Assembly: GCA_014860005.1 (NCBI GenBank) | Contig: JACZKP010000014.1 | Coordinates: 1-52,444, forward strand | Reading direction: 5' to 3' | DNA from: Verrucomicrobiota bacterium | GTDB lineage: Bacteria > Verrucomicrobiota > Verrucomicrobiae > Limisphaerales > UBA11358 | DNA length: 52,444 nt | In this document: in pieces, positions 43,701 through 52,305 of the stretch | How positions within the stretch are numbered: position 1 is the first letter of the stretch | Layout: each line of letters begins with the position of its first letter | Translations under genes and position numbers: made by a program | Notes under the pieces: model-generated | Told to the model about the DNA's origin: nothing | The model's database searches: none | The model's input: only the letters and a program-made list of their open reading frames with translations

Positions 43701-43916
43701 CGGCACCGTAAGCGGTTCGATGTAGGTGGCATCCGCCATGCCGGGATCGGTCATGATGGTGGCCGGGTTCGAGTTCACGAGCACGATCTGATATCCAAGC
43801 GAACGCAGCGCTTTGCAGGCTTGCGTGCCGGAGTAGTCAAATTCGCAGGCCTGGCCAATGATGATGGGGCCGGAGCCGATGATGAGGACTTTCTTGATGT
43901 CGTCGCGTCGTGGCAT
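40713..43916 (-). CDS. carB: Carbamoyl-phosphate synthase large subunit
   Basis: This subunit makes carbamoyl phosphate from bicarbonate, ammonia (delivered by CarA) and two ATP, for pyrimidine and arginine synthesis. It is full length (1067 residues): N-terminal ATP-grasp half ([20 protein letters not shown], about residue 13), oligomerisation region (about 400-550), second ATP-grasp half ([20 protein letters not shown]) and a C-terminal MGS-like regulatory domain from about 935 ([20 protein letters not shown]). The ATP-grasp residues appear intact. It lies between an acyl-CoA dehydrogenase (48 bp upstream) and the ETF oxidoreductase (1 bp downstream), with no carA or pyr gene in sight. This is an unusual place for it and suggests co-transcription with the electron-transfer genes. 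Confidence 0.97.
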   Translation of the reverse strand: [1067 protein letters not shown]

Positions 43917-43964
43917 AGAGGATGTACTTCTGGTTGGTGGTGGGCGTGGATGTGTGCTTTCGTG

Positions 43965-46163
43965 TTACACCGGATAATCCAACGCCTCGCGTGTCATCAC
44001 CGTTTTAAGTGATTCCGCAGCGCGATCTTTCGCGAGACGGCAACCGGTGATGCAGGTGTCGAGTTTGGCACGCAGCGCGACGAAGGGTTCGAGTCCGTTG
44101 CACTTCACGCACGGGCCGGCTTTCGGTGGGTGCATTTCGCCGGATTCGGCCACATCCGAGTAGGCGCGGGCCGAACCGTCAATACCCGGGATGATGCCTT
44201 CAAGGTTCGTGAGTTCCTCGGCGCAATAACAGGCATGGCAACTCGCGTCGTCCCACGCGGGATGGCGGTTGTAGCCGTGAACGATCTCAGCGGCGATGCG
44301 CCCGACTTCGCCGGCAGCACGCGCAGCTTGCACGTGGCAAAGATCGGTGAAGAACGCGACCGTACCCGCGAGTCCGTCAGCAAGCGTGGGATTGAGCGCG
44401 CCCTTCGTCTCCAATTCGATGACATCAAGAATGAATTGCCGCGCCGCAAGCAGCCAGCAAAGCGCATCGGCGAGCGGGAACGTCACGCCCTGGCGGGTCT
44501 TGTGATACAGCTTCGCGCCGTCCGCGTCGGTGGCGGTTTGCACGTGTTGCAGCGTCCAGAGCCAGAGCTTCATCGCCGTGCCCAGCGCGCACGCGCCGGT
44601 GCCGGGACGCTCGGACGCGACCTGTTTCATCTCGACGATCCATTGCTTGAACTGCGCGAGGAACAACTCGTTGGTCATCGTGATCGAGAGTTGCAATCGC
44701 TGCACCGCCTCCGGGCCTTCGTAGGTGGCCTCGAGTTGGGCGTCCATCCACTTCTGACCGAGGAAACCAGGGCAATCCTCCGTGACTCCGTAACCACCCA
44801 TGAGACTGACGGCTTCGCGCATCATGTTTGCGCCGTGGCCGGTGTTCCAGAGCTTGCAGGCGGGGCAGAGGACGTTGGCCACGGAGTCTAATAGGACAAA
44901 TTGGACCAACGGGTCTTCCGATTTCTGATGCAGGTTTACCAGGCTCAACGCTTTTGCTTGGGCTTTGGTGAGTTCTTTGAAGGCAGCGCGACCCGTGAGT
45001 TTTTTCTCTCCGAGAATGCGATCCTTCTCCTTTTCGAGCGGATCCAGTTCATCAAACAATCGCGCGCCTTCAAAGCCGAGCGACGCACTGGCTTCACCCG
45101 TGGCCCAAATGTCCACGAGGCGATGGAGCGCGTCTTCTTTCTGCTGGATGCCGAGTTCGTAACGCGGCGTCCCGGGCGCGCCCTGACCCCCGCGGAAACG
45201 GCGGCGCTGATAAAGAATTACAGGCTCAATGGCGGAAAGCAGTTTGGCAGCGGTCATCAAGCCGACCGTCACGCGCGTGCGGCGAAAGACGGCTTCGATG
45301 ATTTCGCCGTGTGAGTAGTTCGGGATGATGACGCCGTCCTTGATCGTGTAGCCACCAACAATGCGACTGGCCGGGACTTTCAGATTGAAGACCGGATCGT
45401 TCGTCGAAGAAAGCTGGTGAACGAGCTTCTTGGTCGGTGTGCCACGATCCCATACGCCGGGGTCACTCTCCTCCAATATCACCATGCAACTGCCCTTGAG
45501 CTTCGGATCGTCGGACTCGACGGCAGCAGTGACCACGTTTGCGAAACCCATGTTCGTGATGAAGCGCCCGCGTTTGTCCACTTGCAGCAGCGGCTCTTGG
45601 CCATCCTTCCACTCGGCGATGCGGATTTTGCCAGCCAACATTCCCGTTTCGACGCCGACGAAGGGAATCGGTTCGGTAAGGGCGAAGGCGGCGCGGACTT
45701 GCTTGCGGTTCTCGCCGGGCTTCAACGGGGCAGCGTTGGCAACGTATTTAGCGCGTTGCTCCGGCGTGCCGCGTTCGTGAATGGGAGCCAGCCCCAGGTT
45801 GCCCGCCAGACTGCAAGTTGCCGCGCCCGCATCCACCCACGACAACTCGAACGCAACCAATGCCAGCGCCAAATTCTTCGGGCCGGCGATGAAACCGCCG
45901 TGTTCTGGCTCGAGGAATGCCGCCGTGATGCCGCTTTCGTCGAAGTGCGGCAGGAGACTGGCCTTGGCGTCCGTCCAGTCGTGCGAGTTCCGCCCGCCCT
46001 CGGCCACGAGCCGCGCGACCGGTCCGCGCGCCACGTCACGCGCGCCTTGCACGAGCATGTGCAGGTCGTAGCGGTCGGCGAAGCGCCACAATATCTGGCG
46101 GACGTCGTCGGAGGGCAGAGTGCGGAGCGTTTCCGCGAGAGGAGTGTCCAAGGTCGCTTGCAT
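43965..46163 (-). CDS. Large acyl-CoA dehydrogenase-family protein with C-terminal cysteine cluster
   Basis: This is a FAD-dependent dehydrogenase expected to oxidise an acyl-CoA and pass electrons to the ETF encoded in the same operon. From the ATG at 46163 it has 732 residues. An N-terminal helical domain (ITAAFLEPEHGGF), the beta domain (AAFALTEPIPFVGVETG) and the C-terminal helical domain (FRRTRVTVGLMTAAKL, MGGYGVTEDCPGFLGQKWMD with its conserved arm) are followed by about 150 extra residues. Near the end is a cysteine-rich stretch: CHACYC (about residue 638), CVKCNG and CITGC. It may bind a metal or an Fe-S cluster. The frame is open upstream to 46394, but that part lacks similarity. The substrate is unknown. 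Confidence 0.85.
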   Translation of the reverse strand: MQATLDTPLAETLRTLPSDDVRQILWRFADRYDLHMLVQGARDVARGPVARLVAEGGRNSHDWTDAKASLLPHFDESGITAAFLEPEHGGFIAGPKNLALALVAFELSWVDAGAATCSLAGNLGLAPIHERGTPEQRAKYVANAAPLKPGENRKQVRAAFALTEPIPFVGVETGMLAGKIRIAEWKDGQEPLLQVDKRGRFITNMGFANVVTAAVESDDPKLKGSCMVILEESDPGVWDRGTPTKKLVHQLSSTNDPVFNLKVPASRIVGGYTIKDGVIIPNYSHGEIIEAVFRRTRVTVGLMTAAKLLSAIEPVILYQRRRFRGGQGAPGTPRYELGIQQKEDALHRLVDIWATGEASASLGFEGARLFDELDPLEKEKDRILGEKKLTGRAAFKELTKAQAKALSLVNLHQKSEDPLVQFVLLDSVANVLCPACKLWNTGHGANMMREAVSLMGGYGVTEDCPGFLGQKWMDAQLEATYEGPEAVQRLQLSITMTNELFLAQFKQWIVEMKQVASERPGTGACALGTAMKLWLWTLQHVQTATDADGAKLYHKTRQGVTFPLADALCWLLAARQFILDVIELETKGALNPTLADGLAGTVAFFTDLCHVQAARAAGEVGRIAAEIVHGYNRHPAWDDASCHACYCAEELTNLEGIIPGIDGSARAYSDVAESGEMHPPKAGPCVKCNGLEPFVALRAKLDTCITGCRLAKDRAAESLKTVMTREALDYPV

Positions 46164-46447
46164 AATGACTTGCCGAACTGGTTTTTCGCGGGTCGCCTCC
46201 GACGCTGTGAATTCGCACGCTGGTGTCTTTCGACGGGCGACACCTGTTAGTAATGATTCTTTTACTGCGGAAGTGGAAACCGATGCAAAGTGGAGATTGT
46301 CATTCTTTGGACAATTCTTGCTATGGGTGGCGGCGCGCAGCAGGAGTCGGCCTTTGATTTCCCATCGGCCCTCGAGGGATGAGCACGAGGACAAGGACGA
46401 TCAGAGTCCGGTCTAGGATTACGACTTAAGAGAACGTTTTATGAGGA

Positions 46448-46522
46448 TGGCGACCCTACCGGGACTCGAACCCGGGCCGCTGCCGTGAAAGGGCAGTGTC
46501 CTAACCGCTAGACGATAGGGTC
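46448..46522 (-). tRNA. tRNA-Glu (anticodon TTC)
   Basis: On the minus strand the sequence folds into a full cloverleaf. The acceptor GACCCTA pairs with TAGGGTC, the anticodon stem CTGCC/GGCAG closes the loop CTTTCAC (anticodon TTC), and the T-arm CCGGGTTCGAGTCCCGG is standard. The discriminator is G (46451) and the 3' CCA (46450-46448) is encoded in the DNA. Confidence 0.97.
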
Positions 46523-46536
46523 GTCTGAAGTGGCGG

Positions 46537-46564
46537 AATATAAGCAATGTCGCCGGGTTGTCAC
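46537..46564 (-). promoter_or_regulatory. Promoter of tRNA-Glu
   Basis: On the minus strand GTGACA (46564-46559) and TATATT (46542-46537) stand 16 bp apart, about 15 bp ahead of the mature tRNA 5' end. This is a good sigma70-type match. The ilvE row starts in the opposite direction at 46622; its promoter is not evident. Confidence 0.6.
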
Positions 46565-46621
46565 GTTAAATTCACGTTTGCGTTGCCGGGTGGTTTCCCC
46601 TAGGTTGACGCCACATTTGGA

Positions 46622-47494
46622 ATGAAAATTTTTCTCGACGGCAGGTATTACGACGAGCGCACCGCAAAGATTTCCGTGTTCGACCACGGACTGCTTTACG
46701 GCGACGGTGTGTTTGAGGGGATACGCGCTTATCACGGCCGGGTCTTCAAGCTCAAGGAACACATTGACCGGCTGTTTTGCTCGGCCAAAGCCATCCTGCT
46801 CACCATTCCGATGTCGCACGCCGACATCATGCGCGCGGTGGTGGAAACCTGCCGCCGCAACCGTGTACGAGACGGTTACATCCGCCTGCTGGTGACGCGT
46901 GGCGTGGGCACGCTGGGGTTGAATCCCAACCGCTGCAAGCGGGGCTCCGTCGTCATCATTGCCGGCAAAATCCAGCTTTACCCGCCAGAGTTCTACGAGC
47001 GCGGCATGGCAATCATCACGGTACCCACGACCCGCAATTTGCACAGCGCGGTCAATCCAGCGATCAAATCGCTGAATTACTTGAACAACATTCTGGCCAA
47101 AATTGAGGCCAACAACGCGGGTTGTGAAGAGGCCATCATGCTGAATGCCGAGGGTTTTGTGGCAGAATGCACCGGCGACAACATTTTCATTGTCAGAGAG
47201 GGCGAATTACTCACGCCGCCGCTTTCCGCAGGGGCGCTGTATGGGATCACCCGGCGGGTGGTGATGAACCTGGCGCTCGCGGCGGGATACAAGGTTTCCG
47301 AGCCGAACCTCACGCGCTACGACTTGTTCAATGCGGACGAATGCTTTGTGACCGGCACGGGAGCGGAGATCGTTCCGATCGTAAAGATTGATGGCCGGGT
47401 CATCGGGCGCGGCAAACCCGGCAAAGTCACCCGCAAACTCGTCAGCCAATACCATGCCTTGACGAAAACGTCAGGCGAGCCGATATACGCTTAG
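46622..47494 (+). CDS. ilvE: Branched-chain amino acid aminotransferase (class IV, PLP)
   Basis: This enzyme catalyses the last step in valine, leucine and isoleucine synthesis, or the first step in their breakdown, using glutamate/2-oxoglutarate. The 290-residue class IV (fold IV) protein has DHGLLYGDGVFEGIRAY (20-37), the PLP lysine in NPAIKSLNYLNN (Lys149), EAIMLNAEGFVAECTGDNIF and the phosphate-binding ITRRVVM and VTGTGAEIVP segments. D-amino acid transaminase and aminodeoxychorismate lyase are related. The EGIRAYHGRVFKLKEHIDRL form and YIRLLVTRG favour IlvE. It is followed after 5 bp by mcsA, an unexpected but probably co-transcribed neighbour. Confidence 0.9.
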   Translation: MKIFLDGRYYDERTAKISVFDHGLLYGDGVFEGIRAYHGRVFKLKEHIDRLFCSAKAILLTIPMSHADIMRAVVETCRRNRVRDGYIRLLVTRGVGTLGLNPNRCKRGSVVIIAGKIQLYPPEFYERGMAIITVPTTRNLHSAVNPAIKSLNYLNNILAKIEANNAGCEEAIMLNAEGFVAECTGDNIFIVREGELLTPPLSAGALYGITRRVVMNLALAAGYKVSEPNLTRYDLFNADECFVTGTGAEIVPIVKIDGRVIGRGKPGKVTRKLVSQYHALTKTSGEPIYA

Positions 47495-47499
47495 GAATT

Positions 47500-48006
47500 A
47501 TGGTTTGCTGTATCTGCAAAGCGAAACCGGCCACGGTGCATTTGACCCAGATTCAAGGGGACAAAGTGCAGAAGGTGGACCTGTGCGAGGAATGTGCCAA
47601 GAACAAGGGCGTGAATGATTCCACTTTTGCCATTGCCGACATGTTGCTCGGCCTGGGGGCGTCCCAGGAAATCGAGCAGGCCTCGGGTGGGGTGGACGTC
47701 AAGTGTCCGCAATGCGGTTTCTCACAGTCCGATTTCAAGAAGTCCGGACGGTTGGGTTGCGCCGAGTGCTACACGACTTTTGCCGAGGGACTGGAAGGGC
47801 TGCTCAAATCCATGCACAAAGGCACCAGTCACACTGGCAAAGTACCCGAAAGCCTGCGCCAGACGCGCGATCTTTCGGATCGCCTGAACTCGCTGCAAAA
47901 GAAACTGTCCAAGGCAATTGCGACGGAGAATTTTGAAGAGGCCGCGCTGCTGCGCGATGAAATTAAGCAGATGAACAGCCGCGTGGCTGGCCCTGTGACG
48001 ACTTAA
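47500..48006 (+). CDS. mcsA: McsA-like zinc-finger activator with UVR motif
   Basis: McsA binds and activates the arginine kinase McsB. The 168-residue protein has four metal-binding CxxC-type pairs: CCICK at the N-terminus, CEEC (about 29-32), CPQC (about 69-72) and CAEC (about 87-90). The C-terminus is a coiled UvrB/UvrC motif (LSKAIATENFEEAALLRDEIKQ). It lies 5 bp after ilvE and 5 bp before mcsB, and the order mcsA-mcsB-clpC matches the Firmicutes operon. The CtsR repressor that heads that operon is missing here. Confidence 0.9.
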   Translation: MVCCICKAKPATVHLTQIQGDKVQKVDLCEECAKNKGVNDSTFAIADMLLGLGASQEIEQASGGVDVKCPQCGFSQSDFKKSGRLGCAECYTTFAEGLEGLLKSMHKGTSHTGKVPESLRQTRDLSDRLNSLQKKLSKAIATENFEEAALLRDEIKQMNSRVAGPVTT

Positions 48007-48011
48007 CCGGG

Positions 48012-49112
48012 ATGGAACTCAACGACTTTCTCATTTCGCCGGCGGAAGTTGCGCGCCGCAAAGGCCCGCACGATCGGATTGTCATGTCGAGCCGTGTGCG
48101 GTTGGCCCGCAACATCCGGGACGGCGTGTTCCCCGGTTGGGCCAAGAAGCCCGAAAGAATCCGTGTGCTGGAACTGGTTCGCCCCGCCTTGGAAAGCCTG
48201 CCGGAACTGAAAGGCGCCTTCTCCGAATCCATGGACAAGCTCAGCACGCTGGACAAGACCCTCCTGGTGGAGCGCCATTTGATCAGCCGCGAGCACGCCG
48301 CCAAGCGCGAAGGCAGCGGGCTGGTGCTCAATCGGGAAGAAAGCTTCTGCGTGATGATCAATGAGGAGGATCATCTGCGCATGCAGGCGCTGCGGCCGGG
48401 ACTGCAATTGCGCCAGGCGTGGACTGCGGTTGACCAGTTGGACTCCGTGCTGGAGCGGAAATTGAACTACGCGTTCAGTAATGATTTGGGCTATCTCACC
48501 GCCTGCCCCACCAACCTCGGCACGGGCATTCGCGTCAGTGCGATGCTGCATCTGCCGGGACTGGTTCTGGCCGAGCAAATCAACCCCATCATCCAGTCCG
48601 TGAACAAGCTTGGCCTGGCCGTGCGCGGGCTTTACGGCGAAGGCACCGAGGCGCTGGGCAACGTGTTTCAAGTGTCCAATCAGATGACCCTGGGCGAATC
48701 CGAGAGCACCATTGTGGAACGGCTGGAAAAAGTGCTGGCCCAGATCATTGAGCACGAGGAAAACTCCCGCGCCACATTGATGGAGAAAAAAGCCAAGATG
48801 GTCCACAACCATGTCGGGCGGGCCTATGGCATCCTGGCCAATGCCCACAGCATTTCGTCCAAGGAAACCATGAATCTGCTCTCCCTGTTGCGCTTGGGTG
48901 TGGATCTGGGGTCCTTCCCGGGAGTGGACCGCGCGCTGGTGGATGAATTGATTCTGCTGACCCAGCCAGCGCACCTCCAAACCGTGCATTCGGGAAAATT
49001 GTCGGCCGAGGAGCGGGATTTGCTTCGGGCTGATATGGTGCGGCAACGGTTAAAACCGGTGAGCCGCCCGGTCACGAGCACCGGCAGCGGATTGGACAAA
49101 TCTGACAATTGA
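48012..49112 (+). CDS. mcsB: Protein-arginine kinase McsB
   Basis: McsB phosphorylates arginines of damaged proteins and so marks them for the ClpC-ClpP protease. The 366-residue ATP:guanido phosphotransferase has the nucleotide-binding block MSSRVRLARNIRDGVFPG, the central region ACPTNLGTGIRVSAMLHLPG (phosphagen-kinase loop) and YGEGTEALGNVFQVSNQ. A C-terminal RDLLRA (about 338-343) fits the RDxxRA phospho-arginine-sensing motif of Bacillus McsB. It sits directly between its activator and the ClpC unfoldase, which supports a working quality-control pathway. ClpP is not in the window. Confidence 0.93.
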   Translation: MELNDFLISPAEVARRKGPHDRIVMSSRVRLARNIRDGVFPGWAKKPERIRVLELVRPALESLPELKGAFSESMDKLSTLDKTLLVERHLISREHAAKREGSGLVLNREESFCVMINEEDHLRMQALRPGLQLRQAWTAVDQLDSVLERKLNYAFSNDLGYLTACPTNLGTGIRVSAMLHLPGLVLAEQINPIIQSVNKLGLAVRGLYGEGTEALGNVFQVSNQMTLGESESTIVERLEKVLAQIIEHEENSRATLMEKKAKMVHNHVGRAYGILANAHSISSKETMNLLSLLRLGVDLGSFPGVDRALVDELILLTQPAHLQTVHSGKLSAEERDLLRADMVRQRLKPVSRPVTSTGSGLDKSDN

Positions 49113-49130
49113 TAGCAACTTGCAGCAGTT

Positions 49131-51632
49131 ATGGCTGATGATTCAATGAACAATTTTACGCCCCGCGCCCAGCAGGTGCTGGCGCTGGCGCGCAAGGAAG
49201 CCGACCGTTTCAATCACAACTTTGTCGGCACGGAGCATTTGCTGCTCGGCCTGATCAAACTGGGTCAGGGCGTGGCCGTCAATGTTCTCCAGAAACTGGG
49301 GTTGGACCTGGAAACCGTCCGCATGGAGGTCGAGAAACAGGTCGGCACAGGGCCGGACCAGAAGATGATTGGCAACATTCCTTACACGCCGCGGGTCAAG
49401 AAAGTTCTCGCACTCGCGTCCAAGGAAGCCAAGGCGTTGAATCATACCTACGTGGGCACCGAGCACATCCTGCTGGGCCTGCTGCGCGAAGGCGACGGAG
49501 TGGCGGCGCGTGTATTGAAGAATCTCGACGTGGACATCGAACTCACCCGCCAGGAGATTCTTAAGGAGTTGGATCCGAACTTTGCTGCTCAGGAGGAGCA
49601 GGCTTCCGGCGAGTCGTCCGATAAACCCTCCGCGCCGGGCGACAAGAAGGGCGAAGTCAAAACCCCGGCGCTCAAAGCCTTTGGTCGTGACCTGACCGAA
49701 ATTGCGCGCAAAGGCGAAATGGATCCGGTCATTGGCCGCCGCAGTGAAATCGAGCGCGTCATCCAGATTCTTTGCCGTCGCACAAAGAACAATCCCGTCC
49801 TGCTCGGTGAAGCTGGCGTGGGCAAGACCGCCATCGTGGAAGGGCTTGCTCAGGAAATTGCGCGAGGCAATGTTCCCGAATTGCTGCTCAATAAGCGCGT
49901 CATCACGCTCGACCTCGCCCTGATGGTCGCTGGCACGAAGTACCGCGGCCAGTTCGAGGAACGTATCAAAGCCGTGATGGATGAAATCCGCCGCGCCAAG
50001 AACATCATCCTGTTCATTGACGAATTGCACACCATCGTCGGGGCCGGTTCCGCCGAAGGCACCATGGACGCCTCGAACATCATCAAGCCCGCCTTGAGCC
50101 GCGGTGAAATGCAGTGTGTCGGCGCCACCACGCTCAACGAATACCGCAAATACATCGAGAAGGACGCCGCGCTGGAGCGCCGCTTCCAGTCGGTCAAAGT
50201 CGAAGCGCCTTCGATTGAAGACGCAGTCGAAATTCTCAAGGGCCTGCGTCCCAAATACGAAGAGCACCACAAGGCCGAATTCACCGACAAGGCGGTCGAA
50301 GCCTCCGTCAAGTTGTCGGATCGTTACATCACGGATCGTTTTCTGCCCGACAAAGCCATTGATGTGCTGGACGAGGCCGGTTCGCGCGCCCGCATCAGCA
50401 CCATGACGCGTCCGCCCGAGGTAAAAGGCATTGAAGGCGAGATCGAGGAAATCAAAACCCGCAAGGAACGCGCCATCAAGAACCAGGACTTCGAGGGCGC
50501 CGCCGCCATGCGGGACAAGGAGAAGCACGCGAAGGAACGGCTCGAAACCTTGCTGCGCGATTGGCGCGCCAGCCGCGAGGAAAAGCGCGTGGTGGTGGAC
50601 GAGGAAGACATTTTGCACATCGTCTCCAAATGGACCGGCGTTCCGCTCCAGCGCATGGAACAAGGCGAGATGGACCGGTTGCTCGCGGTCGAAGGTGAAA
50701 TGGAGAAAGTCGTCATCGGTCAGCGCGAAGGTGTGAATGCCATCTGCAAGGCGTTGCGGCGTTCCCGCGCCGACTTGAAAGACCCGCGCCGCCCCATCGG
50801 CACCTTCCTGCTCTTGGGCCCCACCGGCGTCGGCAAAACGCTCCTTGCCAAGACTCTCGCGGAACAGATGTTCGGCGACTCCAAATCGCTCATCCAACTC
50901 GACATGAGCGAGTACATGGAAAAATTCAACGTCTCGCGCCTCATTGGTTCGCCGCCCGGTTACGTCGGTTACGAGGAAGGCGGCCAACTCACCGAACAAG
51001 TCCGGCGCAAACCCTATTCGGTGGTTCTGTTCGACGAGATTGAGAAGGCGCATCCCGACGTCTGGAACATGCTGTTGCAGATTCTCGAAGAGGGCAAACT
51101 CACCGACAACGTGGGGCGCGCGGTGAATTTCCGCAACACCATCATCCTGATGACCTCCAACGTCGGGTCGGACACGATTCGCCGGCAGTCCACGCTTGGC
51201 TTCTCCCCCATCACCGACGAGAGCAGCTACGAGAAGATGCGCGAGAAAATCCTGGATGAATCGAAGAAAGTGTTCCGGCCGGAATTTCTCAACCGCTTGG
51301 ACGACCTCATCGTGTTCCGTTCGCTCACGAAGCCCGACCTCATCCAGATTCTCGACCTGGAAATCACCAAAGTCCTGGTTCGCCTCAAGACGAGGAACAT
51401 CCGGCTCGAACTGGATGCGAAGGCCAAGGACTTTCTGGTTCAAAAAGGTTACGACCCGCAATACGGCGCCCGCCCTATGCGCCGTTCAGTCGAACGTTTC
51501 CTGGAGGACCCGCTGGCCGAGGAAATTCTGCGCGGCCACCTGCACGAAGGCGAGCCCATCCTGGTCACGTCGGACACCGAAAAACTGGTGTTCAACCAGA
51601 CGACCGCCGCCGAAGGCGCTCTCTCAAGCTGA
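49131..51632 (+). CDS. clpC: ClpC-type AAA+ protein unfoldase
   Basis: This hexameric ATPase unfolds substrates, including phospho-arginine proteins, and feeds them to ClpP. It has 833 residues. The N-domain carries two Clp repeats ([18 protein letters not shown] and [18 protein letters not shown]). AAA-1 has Walker A GEAGVGKT (226-233) and [12 protein letters not shown]. The middle domain carries a UVR motif ([19 protein letters not shown]). AAA-2 has Walker A GPTGVGKT (563-570) and a [14 protein letters not shown]alker B. An ATG at 49146 ([10 protein letters not shown]) is an equally good start and would match ClpC N-termini better. It ends the ilvE-mcsA-mcsB-clpC row and is followed by a terminator. 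Confidence 0.96.
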   Translation: MADDSMNNFTPRAQQVLALARKEADRFNHNFVGTEHLLLGLIKLGQGVAVNVLQKLGLDLETVRMEVEKQVGTGPDQKMIGNIPYTPRVKKVLALASKEAKALNHTYVGTEHILLGLLREGDGVAARVLKNLDVDIELTRQEILKELDPNFAAQEEQASGESSDKPSAPGDKKGEVKTPALKAFGRDLTEIARKGEMDPVIGRRSEIERVIQILCRRTKNNPVLLGEAGVGKTAIVEGLAQEIARGNVPELLLNKRVITLDLALMVAGTKYRGQFEERIKAVMDEIRRAKNIILFIDELHTIVGAGSAEGTMDASNIIKPALSRGEMQCVGATTLNEYRKYIEKDAALERRFQSVKVEAPSIEDAVEILKGLRPKYEEHHKAEFTDKAVEASVKLSDRYITDRFLPDKAIDVLDEAGSRARISTMTRPPEVKGIEGEIEEIKTRKERAIKNQDFEGAAAMRDKEKHAKERLETLLRDWRASREEKRVVVDEEDILHIVSKWTGVPLQRMEQGEMDRLLAVEGEMEKVVIGQREGVNAICKALRRSRADLKDPRRPIGTFLLLGPTGVGKTLLAKTLAEQMFGDSKSLIQLDMSEYMEKFNVSRLIGSPPGYVGYEEGGQLTEQVRRKPYSVVLFDEIEKAHPDVWNMLLQILEEGKLTDNVGRAVNFRNTIILMTSNVGSDTIRRQSTLGFSPITDESSYEKMREKILDESKKVFRPEFLNRLDDLIVFRSLTKPDLIQILDLEITKVLVRLKTRNIRLELDAKAKDFLVQKGYDPQYGARPMRRSVERFLEDPLAEEILRGHLHEGEPILVTSDTEKLVFNQTTAAEGALSS

Positions 51633-51654
51633 CGTCTCCGAATTACCCGTTCTC

Positions 51655-51686
51655 AGACGCCCCCGCCCTGCGGTGGGCGTCTTTTC
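51655..51686 (+). terminator. Rho-independent terminator after clpC
   Basis: AGACGCCCCCGC (51655-51666) pairs with GCGGTGGGCGTCT (51670-51682) around a short loop and is followed by TTTT. It lies 22 bp after the clpC stop. Confidence 0.85.
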
Positions 51687-51841
51687 ATTTGCCGCTTTGC
51701 CAACCCGGACGCAGGTGGAGTTGCAAAATTATCATTTGCTGGCCTCGCCCGGCGGCGGCTGCCGCAGCAGGCCAGCATGGCAAGGACTATAGAGTCCCAT
51801 CGCAGGCAGGCGGAGCGGGGTCTTCATAATTTTTCAGTTCA

Positions 51842-51883
51842 GCGGGTTTTGGCGGACACACGGAGTTCACCCCCAAAACCCGC
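51842..51883. repeat. Hairpin downstream of the surface-protein pseudogene
   Basis: GCGGGTTTTGG (51842-51852) pairs perfectly with CCAAAACCCGC (51873-51883) around a 20-nt loop. It lies 38 bp past the end of the minus-strand pseudogene and may have been its terminator; no T-run follows directly. The rest of 51687-51921 shows nothing recognisable. Confidence 0.5.
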
Positions 51884-51921
51884 CCGCCTTCCACTCGGAA
51901 GGAGATTCATGCGCTTCAGGG

Positions 51922-52305
51922 TTATGGCACTTGGAACCGGTAGAAGCGGTGTGGGTAGAACGCGGCGTTCGGATCGAGGATCTCCAGCACGCCATCGGCG
52001 CAATGGCCAGTGGCGATTGGCGTCCACTGCATGAGATTCGTACCCGCTTCGACAATCCACGTTCGTCCCGGGGGCGTCACGAGCTGAAATGTGAAGTCCC
52101 ATTTGGCAGCAGGCTCGGGCCGCGTAACTCACGGGCATCCTGGAAAAGCGAGAACTGTGCGGTGTCTGAGAATCCGCGGGCACTGACCAGGGCAATCTGG
52201 TATTCAACGCCAGAAAGAGCATCGAAAGTGAGTTGAGGAAATGATTGGTTTGCGACGTTCGTCGCGATGACCGTCAGTTTTGAGAGGGTGGAACCAAGGT
52301 AAACT
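51922..52305 (-). pseudogene. C-terminal remnant of a large secreted/surface protein, frameshifted
   Basis: Minus-strand translation from 52305 gives YLGSTLSKLTVIATNVANQ, then FDALSGVEYQIALVSARGFSD. This is the style of the repeated beta-sandwich modules of big verrucomicrobial exported proteins. At about 52085 the frame breaks (apparent loss of one base). In the next frame the end of such proteins follows: TPPGRTWIVEAGTNLMQWTP ... DPNAAFYPHRFYRFQVP and a stop at 51922-51924. The upstream part is cut off by the transposon end at 52306. The rest of the gene, if it survives, lies beyond the element outside the window. Confidence 0.7.

Noticed and set aside
43965..46394. A longer acyl-CoA dehydrogenase starting at 46394
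   Set aside because: The first 77 codons are Ser/Arg-rich without family similarity; the ATG at 46163 gives a sensible N-terminus.
49143..51461. A 772-codon open frame on the minus strand
   Set aside because: It is the antisense shadow of clpC, caused by high GC and codon bias; the translation has no domain pattern.
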